Source of the DNA: Streptomyces harbinensis
Lineage (GTDB): Bacteria > Actinomycetota > Actinomycetes > Streptomycetales > Streptomycetaceae
Reading direction: 5' to 3'
Assembly (NCBI RefSeq): GCF_900116145.1
Contig: NZ_FPAB01000005.1
Coordinates: 532,452 to 596,451 of the forward strand
Length of the DNA: 64,000 bases
The notes under the pieces were generated by a model, which was not told the DNA's origin, made no database searches, and worked only from the letters and a program-made list of their open reading frames with translations. Positions 18,052 through 27,411 of this stretch are shown here, one piece after another (the first letter of the stretch is position 1; every line of letters starts with the position of its first letter). The position numbers and the translations under genes were made by a program.

Positions 18052-19227
18052 TCACCCCCCGGCGCCCCACCCGCCGGGCGCGGGATGCTGCTGCCGGGCG
18101 GTGAGCACCCCCACCATGCGGCTCACGTCGGACGGCGACAGCACCCCGACCAGTACCCCGTCCTCCACCACCAGGATCCGCCGGGACGCGCCCGGTTCGA
18201 GCTGCGGCAGCACATCGGCGAGCGGGTCGCCCGGCGCCACCACCCGGGTCTCGGCGAGCGGCTGCATGATCTCCGCCATCGTGGTGCTCTCCCGCCCGTC
18301 CCGGGGCACCTGTCCGGCCCGCTCCAGCGTCACCAGGCCCACCGGCCGGCCGGGACCGCCCTCCGGCACCACCTCGACCACCGGGAACGCCGAGTGCCGC
18401 GAGCGCATCAGGACGTCCTCCAGGAACTCCCGCACGCTCAGCCCGGCCGGTACGGTCACCGGCGCGTGCGACATCGTCTGCTCCACCGACACCCCCGCCA
18501 GCACCTCCCGCAGCCGCGCCTGCCGGCCCTCCGCCGAGGCGGCCATCACCAGGAACCAGCCGATCAGCGCCAGCCACAGCCCGCCGAACGCCGCGCCCCA
18601 CAGGAAGGAGAACAGGCCCAGACCCACCAGCACCCAGCCGAAGACCTGACCGGCGCGGGCCGCGCCCTCCATGGCCCGCAGCCGGTCGCCGCCGCGCCAC
18701 CACAGGTACGCGCGCAGCAGCCGCCCGCCGTCCAGCGGGGCGGCCGGGACGGCGTTGAAGACGGCCAGCAGGATGTTGATCGCCGCCAGCCACACCGCCC
18801 CCTCCACCACCAGCGCGGAGGCGGACAGTGCGTCCAGCAGCCAGGCCAGCAGCGCGAAGGCGCCGCCCAGGATCAGGCTCACCAGCGGCCCGACCCCGGC
18901 GATCCGCAGCTCGGCGCCCGGGTCGGGCGCCTCGGTACGGATCCGGGTGGCGCCGCCCAGCAGCCACAGCACGATGTCGTCCACCCCCACCCCGTTGCGC
19001 CGGGCCACCACCGCGTGCGCCAGTTCGTGGGCGAGCAGCGAGACGAAGAAGACCACGGCCGTGATCAGCCCGATGAGGGTGTACAGCGCCCAGGAACGCC
19101 CGGGGTGGTCCTCCGGCAGCCGGCCGGCCGCCAGCCCGAAGGCGATCAGGGCGAAGATCAGCAGCACGCTCCAGTGGACCCCGACCTTGACGCCCATGAT
19201 CCGCCCCAGCGGAAAGGTCGCCCGCAC
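18052..19227 (-). CDS. Site-2 protease (M50) family with two CBS domains
   Basis: The 391-residue intramembrane zinc metalloprotease carries HExxH as AHELAHAVVA in the second or third helix, and the second metal-site motif NAVPAAPLDGGRLL, equivalent to the family NPxPxxxLDGG. A pair of CBS domains follows from about residue 245 (VEQTMSHAPVTVP... and MAEIMQPLAETRVV...), which usually bind adenine nucleotides and gate activity. GTG 19227 is chosen because AAGGAGG lies 7 nt upstream. The substrate (typically a membrane-bound anti-sigma factor or signal-peptide remnant) is not indicated by the neighbours. Confidence 0.92.
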   Translation of the reverse strand: MRATFPLGRIMGVKVGVHWSVLLIFALIAFGLAAGRLPEDHPGRSWALYTLIGLITAVVFFVSLLAHELAHAVVARRNGVGVDDIVLWLLGGATRIRTEAPDPGAELRIAGVGPLVSLILGGAFALLAWLLDALSASALVVEGAVWLAAINILLAVFNAVPAAPLDGGRLLRAYLWWRGGDRLRAMEGAARAGQVFGWVLVGLGLFSFLWGAAFGGLWLALIGWFLVMAASAEGRQARLREVLAGVSVEQTMSHAPVTVPAGLSVREFLEDVLMRSRHSAFPVVEVVPEGGPGRPVGLVTLERAGQVPRDGRESTTMAEIMQPLAETRVVAPGDPLADVLPQLEPGASRRILVVEDGVLVGVLSPSDVSRMVGVLTARQQHPAPGGWGAGG

Positions 19228-19324
19228 AGCCCGCCTCCTTCCGGATCGGCCCGGCCCGCGCCGGAGCCCGGGCCGCGAACGGAATACGCCGGGTACCCGT
19301 GCTGCGGAATCCCATTCCCGTCCC

Positions 19325-19330
19325 TAGACT
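19325..19330 (+). promoter_or_regulatory. -10 box of a leaderless polX promoter
   Basis: TAGACT is followed by 7 nt and GTG 19338. No Shine-Dalgarno precedes the GTG, so a leaderless message is likely. This also decides the start. Confidence 0.5.
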
Positions 19331-19337
19331 GAACGAC

Positions 19338-21074
19338 GTGGCCCGGCCCAATGAGGAGATCGAGGCGCTGCTCAACGAATACGCCGACCTCCTCTCCATC
19401 ACCGGCGGAGACGCGTTCAAGGCACGCGCCTACGAAAAGGCGGCGCGCGCCATCGGCGGTTATCCGGAGGATGTTTCGCGGCTGGACGACAAGGGGCTGC
19501 GGGAGATCCCGAACGTCGGGAAATCCATCGCCGACAAGGTCGCCGAATTCCTGCGGACCGGCCATCTGAAGGTGCTGGACGAGCGCCGCACCGCGATCCC
19601 CGCCGGGGTCAGGGAACTGATCACCATCCCCACCCTCGGCCCGAAGAAGGCAATGCAGCTCCACCGGGAGCTGGGCATCGCCTCGGTCGACGCCCTGGTG
19701 AAGGCCATCGAGGGCGACGAGCTGCGCGGGCTGAAGGGCTTCGGCCCCAAGACGGCGGACAACATCCTGCACGGCGTGGAACTCATGCAGCAGGCCGGGG
19801 ACCGCATCCTGCTCAGCGCGGCCACCGACATCGCCGAGGAGACGGTGGCGGCGCTGCGCGAGGCCACCGGCTGCGACCCCGAGCACTGTGTGTACGCCGG
19901 TTCGCTGCGCCGGATGCGGGAGACGATCGGCGACATCGACCTCCTGGTGGCCTCCGAGGACCCCGCATCCGTGATGGACGCGTTCATCGCGCTGCCGCAC
20001 ACCGCCGAGGTGATCGCGCACGGCGAGAAGAAGACCTCGGTGCGCACCGTCAAGGGGCTCCAGCTCGACCTGCGGGTGCTGCCGCCCGCGTCCTTCGGCG
20101 CGGGGCTCCAGTACTTCACCGGATCGCAGGCGCACAACATCCGCACCCGGGAGATCGCCGTCCGCAAGGGGCTGAAGCTGTCGGAGTACGGCCTCTTCCA
20201 CGCCAAGTCGGGCCGCCGTAAGGCCGCCGCGACCGAGGAGGAGGTGTACGCGGCGCTCGGGCTGCCGTGGATCCCGCCCACGCTGCGCGAGGACCGGGGC
20301 GAGGTGGCGGCGGGGCTGGCCGGCGAGCTGCCGCGGCTGGTCACCGAGGACGACCTGCGCGGTGACCTGCACACCCACACCGATCTGACGGACGGTCTCT
20401 CCTCGCTGGAGGACATGGTGGCCACCGCGGCGGCGCGCGGCTACGCGTACTACGCGGTCACCGACCACGCGCCGAAGCTGTCCATGCAGCGGATGACGGA
20501 CGAGAAGATCCTGGCGCAGCGCGAGCAACTGCGGGCGCTCGCCGGCCGGTACAAGAAGATGCGGCTGCTGCACGGCACGGAACTGAACATCGGCCCGGAC
20601 GGCGAGGTGGACTGGCCGGGCGAGTTCCTGGCGGGCTTCGACCTGTGCGTGGCCTCCATCCACTCGCACTTCACCCTGGACCGCGCGGCGCAGACCCGGC
20701 GGCTGATCCGGGCGTGCGAGAACCCGTACGTCGCCGTCATCGGGCATCCGACCACCCGGCAGATCGGCCGCCGGCCGCCCATCGACGCGGATCTGGACGC
20801 GGTCTTCGCGGCCTGCGCCCAAACGGGTACGGCGCTGGAGGTGAACTCCCATCCGCACCGGCTCGACCTCAACGACGAACTCATCCTGCGGGCCAGGCAC
20901 CACGGCGCGGTGTTCGCCATCGACAGCGACGCCCACTCCACCACCCATCTGGCGCACACACGGTACGGCGTGGGCACCGCGCAGCGCGGCTGGCTGACCC
21001 CGGACGAGGTGATCAATACCTGGACGTGGCAGCGGCTGAAGAGTTTCCTGGCGAAGAAAAGGAAAAGCGCATGA
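19338..21074 (+). CDS. polX: DNA polymerase/3'-5' exonuclease PolX
   Basis: The 578-residue bacterial family X DNA polymerase has an N-terminal helix-hairpin-helix region (IPNVGKSIADKVAEFL, GFGPKTADNIL). The nucleotidyltransferase core has AGSLRRMRETIGDIDLLVAS, whose two aspartates bind metal, and a later LDLRVL. A C-terminal PHP domain from about residue 335 carries metal-ligand motifs GDLHTHTDLTDG, VTDHAPK, SIHSHF, IGHPTTR and IDSDAHS. The PHP domain supplies the exonuclease. All expected metal residues are present. Family X polymerases fill short gaps in base-excision and end-joining repair. The start at GTG 19338 follows the leaderless -10 box. Confidence 0.94.
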   Translation: MARPNEEIEALLNEYADLLSITGGDAFKARAYEKAARAIGGYPEDVSRLDDKGLREIPNVGKSIADKVAEFLRTGHLKVLDERRTAIPAGVRELITIPTLGPKKAMQLHRELGIASVDALVKAIEGDELRGLKGFGPKTADNILHGVELMQQAGDRILLSAATDIAEETVAALREATGCDPEHCVYAGSLRRMRETIGDIDLLVASEDPASVMDAFIALPHTAEVIAHGEKKTSVRTVKGLQLDLRVLPPASFGAGLQYFTGSQAHNIRTREIAVRKGLKLSEYGLFHAKSGRRKAAATEEEVYAALGLPWIPPTLREDRGEVAAGLAGELPRLVTEDDLRGDLHTHTDLTDGLSSLEDMVATAAARGYAYYAVTDHAPKLSMQRMTDEKILAQREQLRALAGRYKKMRLLHGTELNIGPDGEVDWPGEFLAGFDLCVASIHSHFTLDRAAQTRRLIRACENPYVAVIGHPTTRQIGRRPPIDADLDAVFAACAQTGTALEVNSHPHRLDLNDELILRARHHGAVFAIDSDAHSTTHLAHTRYGVGTAQRGWLTPDEVINTWTWQRLKSFLAKKRKSA

Positions 21075-21261
21075 TGGGGGTGCGGCTTTCCCCGTGCTTT
21101 CCCGGCTCTTTCTCCGGACTTTCTCGGCAACGGCTCGGTAACCGTCGGCGTAATTCACCCCGTTGAGGTGGCGGCCGGCGGACAGCGCTCACTATCGTGC
21201 GATGCCGTGAAGCGCGGACCGAGGGGTCCACGGAGAATACGGAAAATACGGGGGAATTCCT

Positions 21262-21753
21262 GTGCGCATACGGGTTCGACATGGTGTTCCGGCGGCGGTG
21301 GCCGCCGCCGCGCTGCTGCTGACCGGCTGCGGCGGTGACGACGACTCCGGCGGGTCGGGGGCGGCCGGCGGGTTCCTCTCCGGTGGCGGTTCCGGAGCGC
21401 CGGAGGGTGACAGCGGCGGGGACCGGGTGCCGCCGGAGCCGGGGGAGGGGGACGCCGGCTGGTACGCCCGCTGGGAGGGGGACGGCATCACCGTCTGGAC
21501 CACGGCGGACGGTGTGCTGTACGGCAACTCCGCGACCGGCGATGTCTGCACCCAGAACGAGGGCATCCGGGGCGGTCTCGACTGGGAGCCCGTGCTGTTC
21601 CAGTGCGAGCAGGCGGGGCTGAAGAACGTCAGGTTCGAACGGGACGGCGACACGCTCTCGATGGAGTGGAGCGACCGGACCGAGGAGGTCGGCGCGGTGG
21701 AGAGCCTCGCGGACCGGACGGTGGACCTCGACGCGCTCAGGGCCGGTCTGTAG
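21262..21753 (+). CDS. Secreted lipoprotein of unknown function
   Basis: The 163-residue protein has a lipoprotein signal peptide with lipobox LLTGC (lipidated Cys23), then a Gly/Ser-rich flexible tether (about 25-60) and a small folded domain (WYARWEGDGITVWTTADGVLYGN) with two further cysteines (DVCTQ, FQCEQ) that could form a disulfide. No catalytic motif is recognised. The start is GTG 21262 with a GGGGG sequence about 6 nt upstream. It is convergent with the phosphoribosyltransferase fusion. Confidence 0.75.
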   Translation: MRIRVRHGVPAAVAAAALLLTGCGGDDDSGGSGAAGGFLSGGGSGAPEGDSGGDRVPPEPGEGDAGWYARWEGDGITVWTTADGVLYGNSATGDVCTQNEGIRGGLDWEPVLFQCEQAGLKNVRFERDGDTLSMEWSDRTEEVGAVESLADRTVDLDALRAGL

Positions 21754-21761
21754 AAGGAGGG

Positions 21762-21807
21762 GTGTCAGGCGGCCCGGGCACGCTGTGTCAGGCGGCCCGG
21801 GCGCTGC
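21762..21807. repeat. 23-bp tandem duplication at the end of the phosphoribosyltransferase gene
   Basis: GTGTCAGGCGGCCCGGGC occurs at 21762-21779 and again at 21785-21802, with ACGCT between, giving a 23-bp period. The second copy contains the stop codon of the minus-strand gene, so the first copy is a spare tail in the convergent gap. Confidence 0.7.
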
Positions 21808-23092
21808 CCGGGCCGGAGGCCGCCTCCGGCAGGTGAGCCAGGAACCAGTCTTGGGCCAGTTCGGCGACCTCCGAGAGGGCCCCGGGTTCCTCGAAGAGAT
21901 GGGTGGCGCCCGGCACCACCGTCAGCCGGGTCTCGCCGCGCAGCTGCTCCTGGGCCTCGCGGTTCAGCTCGATCACCGGCTCGTCCCGGCCGCCCACGAT
22001 CAGCAGGGTGGGCGCGTGCACCTCGGTCAGCCGGGGCCCGGCCAGGTCGGGCCGCCCGCCCCGTGACACCACCGCCGCGACGGCCCCGTCCCCCTGCTCG
22101 GCGGCGGCCCACAGGGCGGCGGCAGCCCCGGTGCTGGCGCCGAAGTAGCCGACGGGCAGTTCGGGATGGCGCTCGCGCAGCCAGCGGGTCGCCTCGCGCA
22201 GCCGGCCGGCCAGCAGCCGGGTGTCGAAGACACTGGCCCGGTCGGACTCCTCCTCGCCGGTCAGCAGATCGAAGAGCAGCGTGCCGAGCCCGGCCTGCCG
22301 CATCGCCTCGGCGACGAACCGGTTGCGCGGGCTGAGCCGGCCGCTGCCGCTGCCGTGCGCGAACATCACCACGCCGATGGCGCCCACCGGCACCAGCAGT
22401 TCGCCGGTCAGCGTCCGCCGCCGGCCGTCCCGGTCCACCACCGGGATGCCGGCCTCCTCGGGCCGGGCGTGCGCCAGACAGGCGACGACCTCCTGGTCGG
22501 TGGTCGGCGCGAAATCCTCGTAGAACTGCCCGACCGCCGCGAAGTCGGCCGGGGTCAGCGGACAGACCAGCTCATCGGCGTCCCGGCCCACCCGGGCCGC
22601 CCAGTCCGGTGGCGCCACCGGCACGGCGAGCACCACCCGCGCGGCGCCCCGCTCCCGCGCCGAGCGGCAGGCGGCCCGCGCGGTGGCGCCGGTGGCCATC
22701 CCGTCGTCCACGACCAGCGCCGTCCGCCCGCGCAGTGACACCCGGGGCCGGCCGGCCCGGTACGCCTGCGCCCGGCGGGTCAGCTCGGTCCGCTCGGTGC
22801 GCTCCACGGCCGCCAGCTCCCGGTCGGTGATGTGGGCGCCCCTGATGACCTCGTCATTGATGATCCGGGCGCCGTCCTCCCCGATCGCGCCCATCGCCAC
22901 CTCCGGCTGGAACGGCACCCCGAGCTTGCGGACCACCCCGACGTCCAGCGGCGCCCACAGCGCCCTGGCCACCTCGGCGGCCACCGGCACCCCGCCCCGG
23001 GACAGCCCGATGACGACCACGTCCTGCCCGCGCAGGTGCCCCACGGCGACGGCCAGCCGCCGCCCCGCGTCGAGCCGGTCCACGAAGGTCAT
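21788..23092 (-). CDS. Phosphoribosyltransferase / dienelactone-hydrolase-like fusion
   Basis: The 434-residue two-domain protein has a type I phosphoribosyltransferase N-terminus (residues 1-210), with the PRPP loop ALVVDDGMATGATA and an upstream IGLSRGGVPVAAEVA. An alpha/beta-hydrolase C-terminus (about 225-434) has a nucleophile elbow GYFGASTGAAA, an acid in LIVGGRDEPV and His in PGATHLFEEPG, so the Ser-Asp-His triad is complete. The fusion is found in many actinobacteria, but its physiological reaction is not established as far as I know. AAGGAGGG lies 7 nt before the ATG. A perfect 9-bp hairpin (21794-21814) within its last codons may serve as terminator. Confidence 0.85.
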   Translation of the reverse strand: MTFVDRLDAGRRLAVAVGHLRGQDVVVIGLSRGGVPVAAEVARALWAPLDVGVVRKLGVPFQPEVAMGAIGEDGARIINDEVIRGAHITDRELAAVERTERTELTRRAQAYRAGRPRVSLRGRTALVVDDGMATGATARAACRSARERGAARVVLAVPVAPPDWAARVGRDADELVCPLTPADFAAVGQFYEDFAPTTDQEVVACLAHARPEEAGIPVVDRDGRRRTLTGELLVPVGAIGVVMFAHGSGSGRLSPRNRFVAEAMRQAGLGTLLFDLLTGEEESDRASVFDTRLLAGRLREATRWLRERHPELPVGYFGASTGAAAALWAAAEQGDGAVAAVVSRGGRPDLAGPRLTEVHAPTLLIVGGRDEPVIELNREAQEQLRGETRLTVVPGATHLFEEPGALSEVAELAQDWFLAHLPEAASGPGSARAA

Positions 23093-23286
23093 GCCTCAGC
23101 CCTCCTTCACCCCTTCTCCTTCCATGGCACCACCCCGGCTCCCATTCCGCACACCCCGGCCGCGGTGCCCCGCGCCCGGTGTCCGCCCGCCCGGATGGGT
23201 CACCTGCGGCGGCGGGCCGGGGAGCGGGCCGGGAGACTGGTGAGGTGTTTGTCCGGAAAGGCCGAAAAATCCGAAAGGGAGGCGGC

Positions 23287-23817
23287 ATGGCGCGTTCACG
23301 GCGGCAGGACGCCGGGCTGCTGGTGCTGCGCGCCGGCACCGGCGGGGTGCTCTTCGCCCACGGCGCCCAGATCCTCTTCGGCTGGTTCGGCGGCCCTGGC
23401 CTCGCCGCCGCCTCCGTCGGCATGGAACGGATGGGCTTCCGCCCCGGCCGCCCCAGCGCCCTGCTCGCCGGAGGCTCCCAGCTGGCCGGCGGCACCCTGC
23501 TCGCGGCCGGACTCGCCACCCCCGTCGCCGGAGCCGTCGCCGCCGGCGCCATGGCCGGGGCGGTCGCCGTCCACACCCCGGGCGGCTTCTTCTCCGTCTC
23601 CGGCGGCTACGAGTTCCCCGCCCTCCTCGGCTGGACCGCCGCCGCGCTCGGCATCGCGGGACCGGGCCGCTACTCCGCCGACCACCTCACCGGCCACCGC
23701 CTGAACCGGCCCCGCACGGCCCGCCTCGCCTTCCTGGCCACCGCCGCCCTCACCGCCGCCGTCCTGCGCCGCCGCGCCGCCCGCCTCCCCCACGGACCCG
23801 AGGAGCCCACCCCATGA
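23287..23817 (+). CDS. DoxX-family membrane protein, first gene of the ergothioneine operon
   Basis: The 176-residue protein has four predicted membrane helices and DoxX-family features (LLVLRAGTGGVLFAHGAQILFGWFGG, GGTLLAAGLATPVAG). GGGAGGCGGC precedes the ATG at 23287. Its stop overlaps the egtA start (ATGA), so it is translated with the egt genes. DoxX-like proteins are often associated with thiol/redox membrane functions. A link to ergothioneine here is inferred from the operon only. Confidence 0.82.
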   Translation: MARSRRQDAGLLVLRAGTGGVLFAHGAQILFGWFGGPGLAAASVGMERMGFRPGRPSALLAGGSQLAGGTLLAAGLATPVAGAVAAGAMAGAVAVHTPGGFFSVSGGYEFPALLGWTAAALGIAGPGRYSADHLTGHRLNRPRTARLAFLATAALTAAVLRRRAARLPHGPEEPTP

Positions 23818-25169
23818 CGACCGCACCCGCCGCCGTCCCCCTGCGGGAAGCCGACGCCGAGGCCCACATCGGCGGTACCTGCTTCACCACCGGACCACCC
23901 GGCCGCGTCGGTGCCGAACTGGAGTGGCTCGTCCACGACCGCGCCGACCCGCGCCGCATGGTGCCCGCCCGCCGTGTCGACGCCGCCCTCGCCGCCCTGG
24001 AGCGGCCCGGCACCGCCGGACTGCCCTGCGGCAGCCGGCTCACCCGCGAACCCGGCGGCCAGGTCGAGCTGAGCACCCCGCCCGCCGCCTCCCTCACCGA
24101 GGCCGTCCGCGCCACCGCCACCGACCTCGCCGCCGTCCGCTCCGCCCTGGCCGGCGAAGGACTGGCCACCGGCCCCCTCGGCCTGGAACCCGTCCGCGAC
24201 CTGCCCCGCGTCCTGCACCACCCCCGCTACGGCGCCATGGAATCCTCCTTCGACCGGGCAGGACCGTGGGGCCGGGTGATGATGCGGGCCACCGCCTCCG
24301 TCCAGATCAACCTCGACGCGGGCGACGACTCGGACGGCCCCACCGGCTACCGCTACCGCTGGCGGCTCGCCCACCGGCTCGGCCCGGTGCTGGTCGCCGC
24401 GTTCGCCAACTCCCCGCTGTGGCGGGGCCGCCGCACCGGCTGGGTCTCCACCCGGCAGGCCATCTGGGCCCGCATGGACCCCACCCGCACCCGGCCGCCC
24501 GACGCCGACCCCACCGACACCGACCCCCGTACCGCCTGGACCCGCTACGTCCTGGACGCCCACCTGCTGTGCGTCCGCCGCACCCCGCCCGCCGGCTGGG
24601 ACGCGCCCGGCGGAGTGACGTTCCGCTCCTGGCTGCGCGGCGCACTCGGCGACCACCGCCCCCGGCCGGACGACCTCGACTACCACCTCGGCACCCTCTT
24701 CCCGCCCGTCCGCCCGCGCGGCTGGCTCGAACTGCGCATGGTGGACGCGCAGAGCGGCGACCGCTGGGCCGTACCGCTGGCCCTCGCCGCCACCCTGCTC
24801 GACGACCCGGTCGCCGCCGAGGCCGCCCACGCCGCCACCGAACCCCTCACCCGCGGCCGGCCGCACCCACCCACCGCCGTCTGGCTGCGCGCCGCCCAGC
24901 GCGGCCCCGCCGACCCCGAACTCGGCCGCGCCGTCCGCGCCTGCTTCGCCGCCGCCGACGCAGCGCTCGGCCGCGACCCGCACGCCGCCGGCCTGCGCGG
25001 CGTCGTCGCCGACTTCGCCGACCGGTACGCCGCCCGTGGACGCTGCCCCGCCGACGACCACCTGCACCCCGACCGCCCCGCCCGCCCCGGCCCCGTCCAC
25101 CGGCAGCACACCACCCACCAGGCCGACCGCCCCGCCGATCCGCCCGCCCCCGGGAGGTACCGGCCATGA
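23814..25169 (+). CDS. egtA: Glutamate-cysteine ligase of ergothioneine synthesis
   Basis: The 451-residue GCS2-type ligase joins glutamate and cysteine into gamma-glutamylcysteine for ergothioneine. Visible features are GRVGAELEWLVHD (family G-x-E-x-E), LTREPGGQVELSTPP, MMRATASVQINLDAG and GWLELRMVDAQ. Its start overlaps the doxX stop and its stop overlaps the egtB start, both as ATGA. The Pro/His-rich C-terminal 40 residues appear disordered. Confidence 0.93.
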   Translation: MTTAPAAVPLREADAEAHIGGTCFTTGPPGRVGAELEWLVHDRADPRRMVPARRVDAALAALERPGTAGLPCGSRLTREPGGQVELSTPPAASLTEAVRATATDLAAVRSALAGEGLATGPLGLEPVRDLPRVLHHPRYGAMESSFDRAGPWGRVMMRATASVQINLDAGDDSDGPTGYRYRWRLAHRLGPVLVAAFANSPLWRGRRTGWVSTRQAIWARMDPTRTRPPDADPTDTDPRTAWTRYVLDAHLLCVRRTPPAGWDAPGGVTFRSWLRGALGDHRPRPDDLDYHLGTLFPPVRPRGWLELRMVDAQSGDRWAVPLALAATLLDDPVAAEAAHAATEPLTRGRPHPPTAVWLRAAQRGPADPELGRAVRACFAAADAALGRDPHAAGLRGVVADFADRYAARGRCPADDHLHPDRPARPGPVHRQHTTHQADRPADPPAPGRYRP

Positions 25170-26548
25170 GCGAGTACACCCTGCCCCGCGACCCGGCGGA
25201 ACTCGCCGACGCCCTCGCCCCCGAGGCCGTCCTCGACGCCGCCCGGCGCCGCACCCTGGCCCTCACCGACTGCCTCGGCGACGACGAACTCATGGCCCAG
25301 CACTCCCCGCTGATGTCCCCGCTCGGCTGGGACCTGGCGCACATCGGCAACCAGGAGGAGATCTGGCTGGTCCGCCGGGCCGGCGGCCGGCCGCCGCTGC
25401 GCCCCGACCTCGACCCGCTGTACGACGCCTTCCGGCACCCGCGCGCCGACCGCCCCGCCCTGCCGCTGCTGAAACCCGGGCCGGCCCGCCGCTACCTCGC
25501 CGAGGTACGCGAAGCGGCCCTGGAGATCCTGGAGTCCACCCCCCGCCACGCGGACAGCCCCGACCCGCTGCTCCGCCACGGCTTCGTCTTCGGCATGATC
25601 GCCCAGCACGAACAGCAGCACGACGAGACCATGCTCGCCACCCACCAGCTGCGGTCCGGGCCCCCCGTGCTCGACGCCCCGCCGCCCCCGCCCGCCCCGG
25701 CGGACGCCGCCGGCCTGCCCGCCGAGGTCCTGGTACCGGGCGGCCCCTTCACCATGGGCACCAGCACCGACCCCTGGGCCCTGGACAACGAACGCCCCGC
25801 CCACAGCGTCGAACTGCCGCCGTTCTGGCTCGACACCGTGCCCGTCACCAACGCCGCCTACCAGGACTTCATCGACGACGGCGGCTACGCCGACCCCCGC
25901 TGGTGGGACCCGGCCGGCTGGGAGCACCGGATCCGCGCGGACCTCAGCGCCCCGCAGTTCTGGCAGCGCGACGGCGCGCACGGCTCCTGGTACCGGCGCC
26001 GCTTCGGCCGCACCGAACCGGTGCCGCCCGACCAGCCCGTGCTGCACGTGTGCTGGTACGAGGCCGACGCGTACGCCCGCTGGGCCGGCCGCCGGCTGCC
26101 CACCGAGGCCGAATGGGAGAAGGCCGCCCGCCACGACCCGGCCACCGGGCGCGACACGCGCTACCCCTGGGGCGACGACAGCCCCGAGCCCGACCGGGCC
26201 GGGCTCGGCCAGCGCCACCTCCAGCCCGCCCCGGCCGGCTCCCACCCGGCCGGCGCCGCCCCCAGCGGCGCCCGGCAACTGCTCGGCGACGTCTGGGAGT
26301 GGACCGCCTCCGGCTTCACCCCCTACCCCGGGTTCACCGCCTTCCCCTACCGCGAGTACAGCGAGGTCTTCTTCCCCGCGCCCGGCGCCCCGAGCCCGTA
26401 CAAGGTGCTGCGCGGCGGCTCCTTCGCCACCGACCCGGTGGCCTGCCGCTCCACCTTCCGCAACTGGGACCACCCGGTCCGCCGCCAGATCTTCGCCGGC
26501 TTCCGCACCTGCCGCGACGCCGTACCCGCCGACGAGGGGAGACCCTGA
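25166..26548 (+). CDS. egtB: Ergothioneine sulfoxide synthase
   Basis: The 460-residue non-haem iron enzyme couples gamma-glutamylcysteine (or cysteine) to hercynine with oxygen. The N-terminal DinB_2-like half carries the iron-binding histidines: LAHIGNQEE near residue 57 and HEQQHDE near 151, the latter in the diagnostic HX3HXE arrangement. The C-terminal half is a formylglycine-generating-enzyme-type sulfatase-modifying fold (PGGPFTMGTS, RLPTEAEWEKAAR, VLRGGSFATDP, FRTCRD). ATG overlaps the egtA stop, and its stop shares one base with the egtC start (TGATG). Confidence 0.95.
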   Translation: MSEYTLPRDPAELADALAPEAVLDAARRRTLALTDCLGDDELMAQHSPLMSPLGWDLAHIGNQEEIWLVRRAGGRPPLRPDLDPLYDAFRHPRADRPALPLLKPGPARRYLAEVREAALEILESTPRHADSPDPLLRHGFVFGMIAQHEQQHDETMLATHQLRSGPPVLDAPPPPPAPADAAGLPAEVLVPGGPFTMGTSTDPWALDNERPAHSVELPPFWLDTVPVTNAAYQDFIDDGGYADPRWWDPAGWEHRIRADLSAPQFWQRDGAHGSWYRRRFGRTEPVPPDQPVLHVCWYEADAYARWAGRRLPTEAEWEKAARHDPATGRDTRYPWGDDSPEPDRAGLGQRHLQPAPAGSHPAGAAPSGARQLLGDVWEWTASGFTPYPGFTAFPYREYSEVFFPAPGAPSPYKVLRGGSFATDPVACRSTFRNWDHPVRRQIFAGFRTCRDAVPADEGRP

Positions 26549-27411
26549 TGTGCCGCCACCTCGCCTATCTGGGCATCGCCCCGATCTCCCTGGCCGAACT
26601 GCTCACCGCACCGCCCGGCAGCCTGTACGAACAGTCCTGGGCGCCGCGCAAACAGCAGCACGGCACGGTCAACGCCGACGGCTTCGGCATCGGCTGGTAC
26701 CCCGGCGACCCGTACGAGGGCGCCGAACCCGCCCGCTACCGGCGCGCCCTGCCGATCTGGAACGACCGCAACCTGCCCGAGCTGACCGCCGCCATCGCCA
26801 GCACCGCCGTCCTGGCCGCGGTCCGCTCCGCCACCCCCGGCACCAGCCCGGACGAGGCCGTCACCGCCCCGTACCGCTCGGGCCGCTGGCTGTTCTCCCA
26901 CAACGGCGCCATCGACGCCTGGGAGCGCCTCCCCGACGACCTCGGCCCGGCCGCCGGACCGCTGCGCACCGCCGACCTGCTCGCCGGGGCCGGCCGCTGC
27001 GACTCCGCCCTGCTGTGGACGCTTCTGGAGCGCCGGCTGGCGGCCGGCCTGCCGCCGGTGGACGCGGTCGCCGCCCTGGTGCGCGCCGTGGCCGCCGTCC
27101 GCCCCGCCGCCCGGCTGAACCTGCTGCTCACCGACGGGGACACCGTCATCGCCACCCGGCACGGCGACTCCCTGTGGTACGCGCAGACGCCCGGCCGGGT
27201 CCTGGTCGCCTCCGAGCCCACCCCCGGACTCACCAGCGGCGGCGCGGCCGACTGGCGGGAGATCCCGGAGGGCTCGCTGGTGCTCGCCACCCGCTCGGGG
27301 GTGCGCAGCGCCCCGCTGCGGCCCGCGTCCGACGCCGGGCGCGGCCACCCCCGTACCGCGCGCCGGCCCGGGCCCGCGCCGATCCTCACCGTGGAAGGGA
27401 CCAACCCGTGA
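26548..27411 (+). CDS. egtC: Ergothioneine biosynthesis amidohydrolase
   Basis: The 287-residue class II glutamine-amidotransferase-type N-terminal nucleophile hydrolase starts MCRHLAYLG, so Cys2 becomes the catalytic N-terminus after Met removal. Other family features are VNADGFGIGWY, AAVRSATPGTS and WLFSHNGAIDAW. It removes the gamma-glutamyl group from the EgtB product. Start and stop are coupled to egtB (TGATG) and egtD (GTGA). The last 30 residues are Pro/Arg-rich and probably unstructured. Confidence 0.94.
   Translation: MCRHLAYLGIAPISLAELLTAPPGSLYEQSWAPRKQQHGTVNADGFGIGWYPGDPYEGAEPARYRRALPIWNDRNLPELTAAIASTAVLAAVRSATPGTSPDEAVTAPYRSGRWLFSHNGAIDAWERLPDDLGPAAGPLRTADLLAGAGRCDSALLWTLLERRLAAGLPPVDAVAALVRAVAAVRPAARLNLLLTDGDTVIATRHGDSLWYAQTPGRVLVASEPTPGLTSGGAADWREIPEGSLVLATRSGVRSAPLRPASDAGRGHPRTARRPGPAPILTVEGTNP

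Noticed and set aside
23096..23299. 67-codon minus-strand frame between the phosphoribosyltransferase fusion and doxX
   Set aside because: Pro/Gly-rich with no coding bias, and it overlaps the doxX ribosome-binding site and start.
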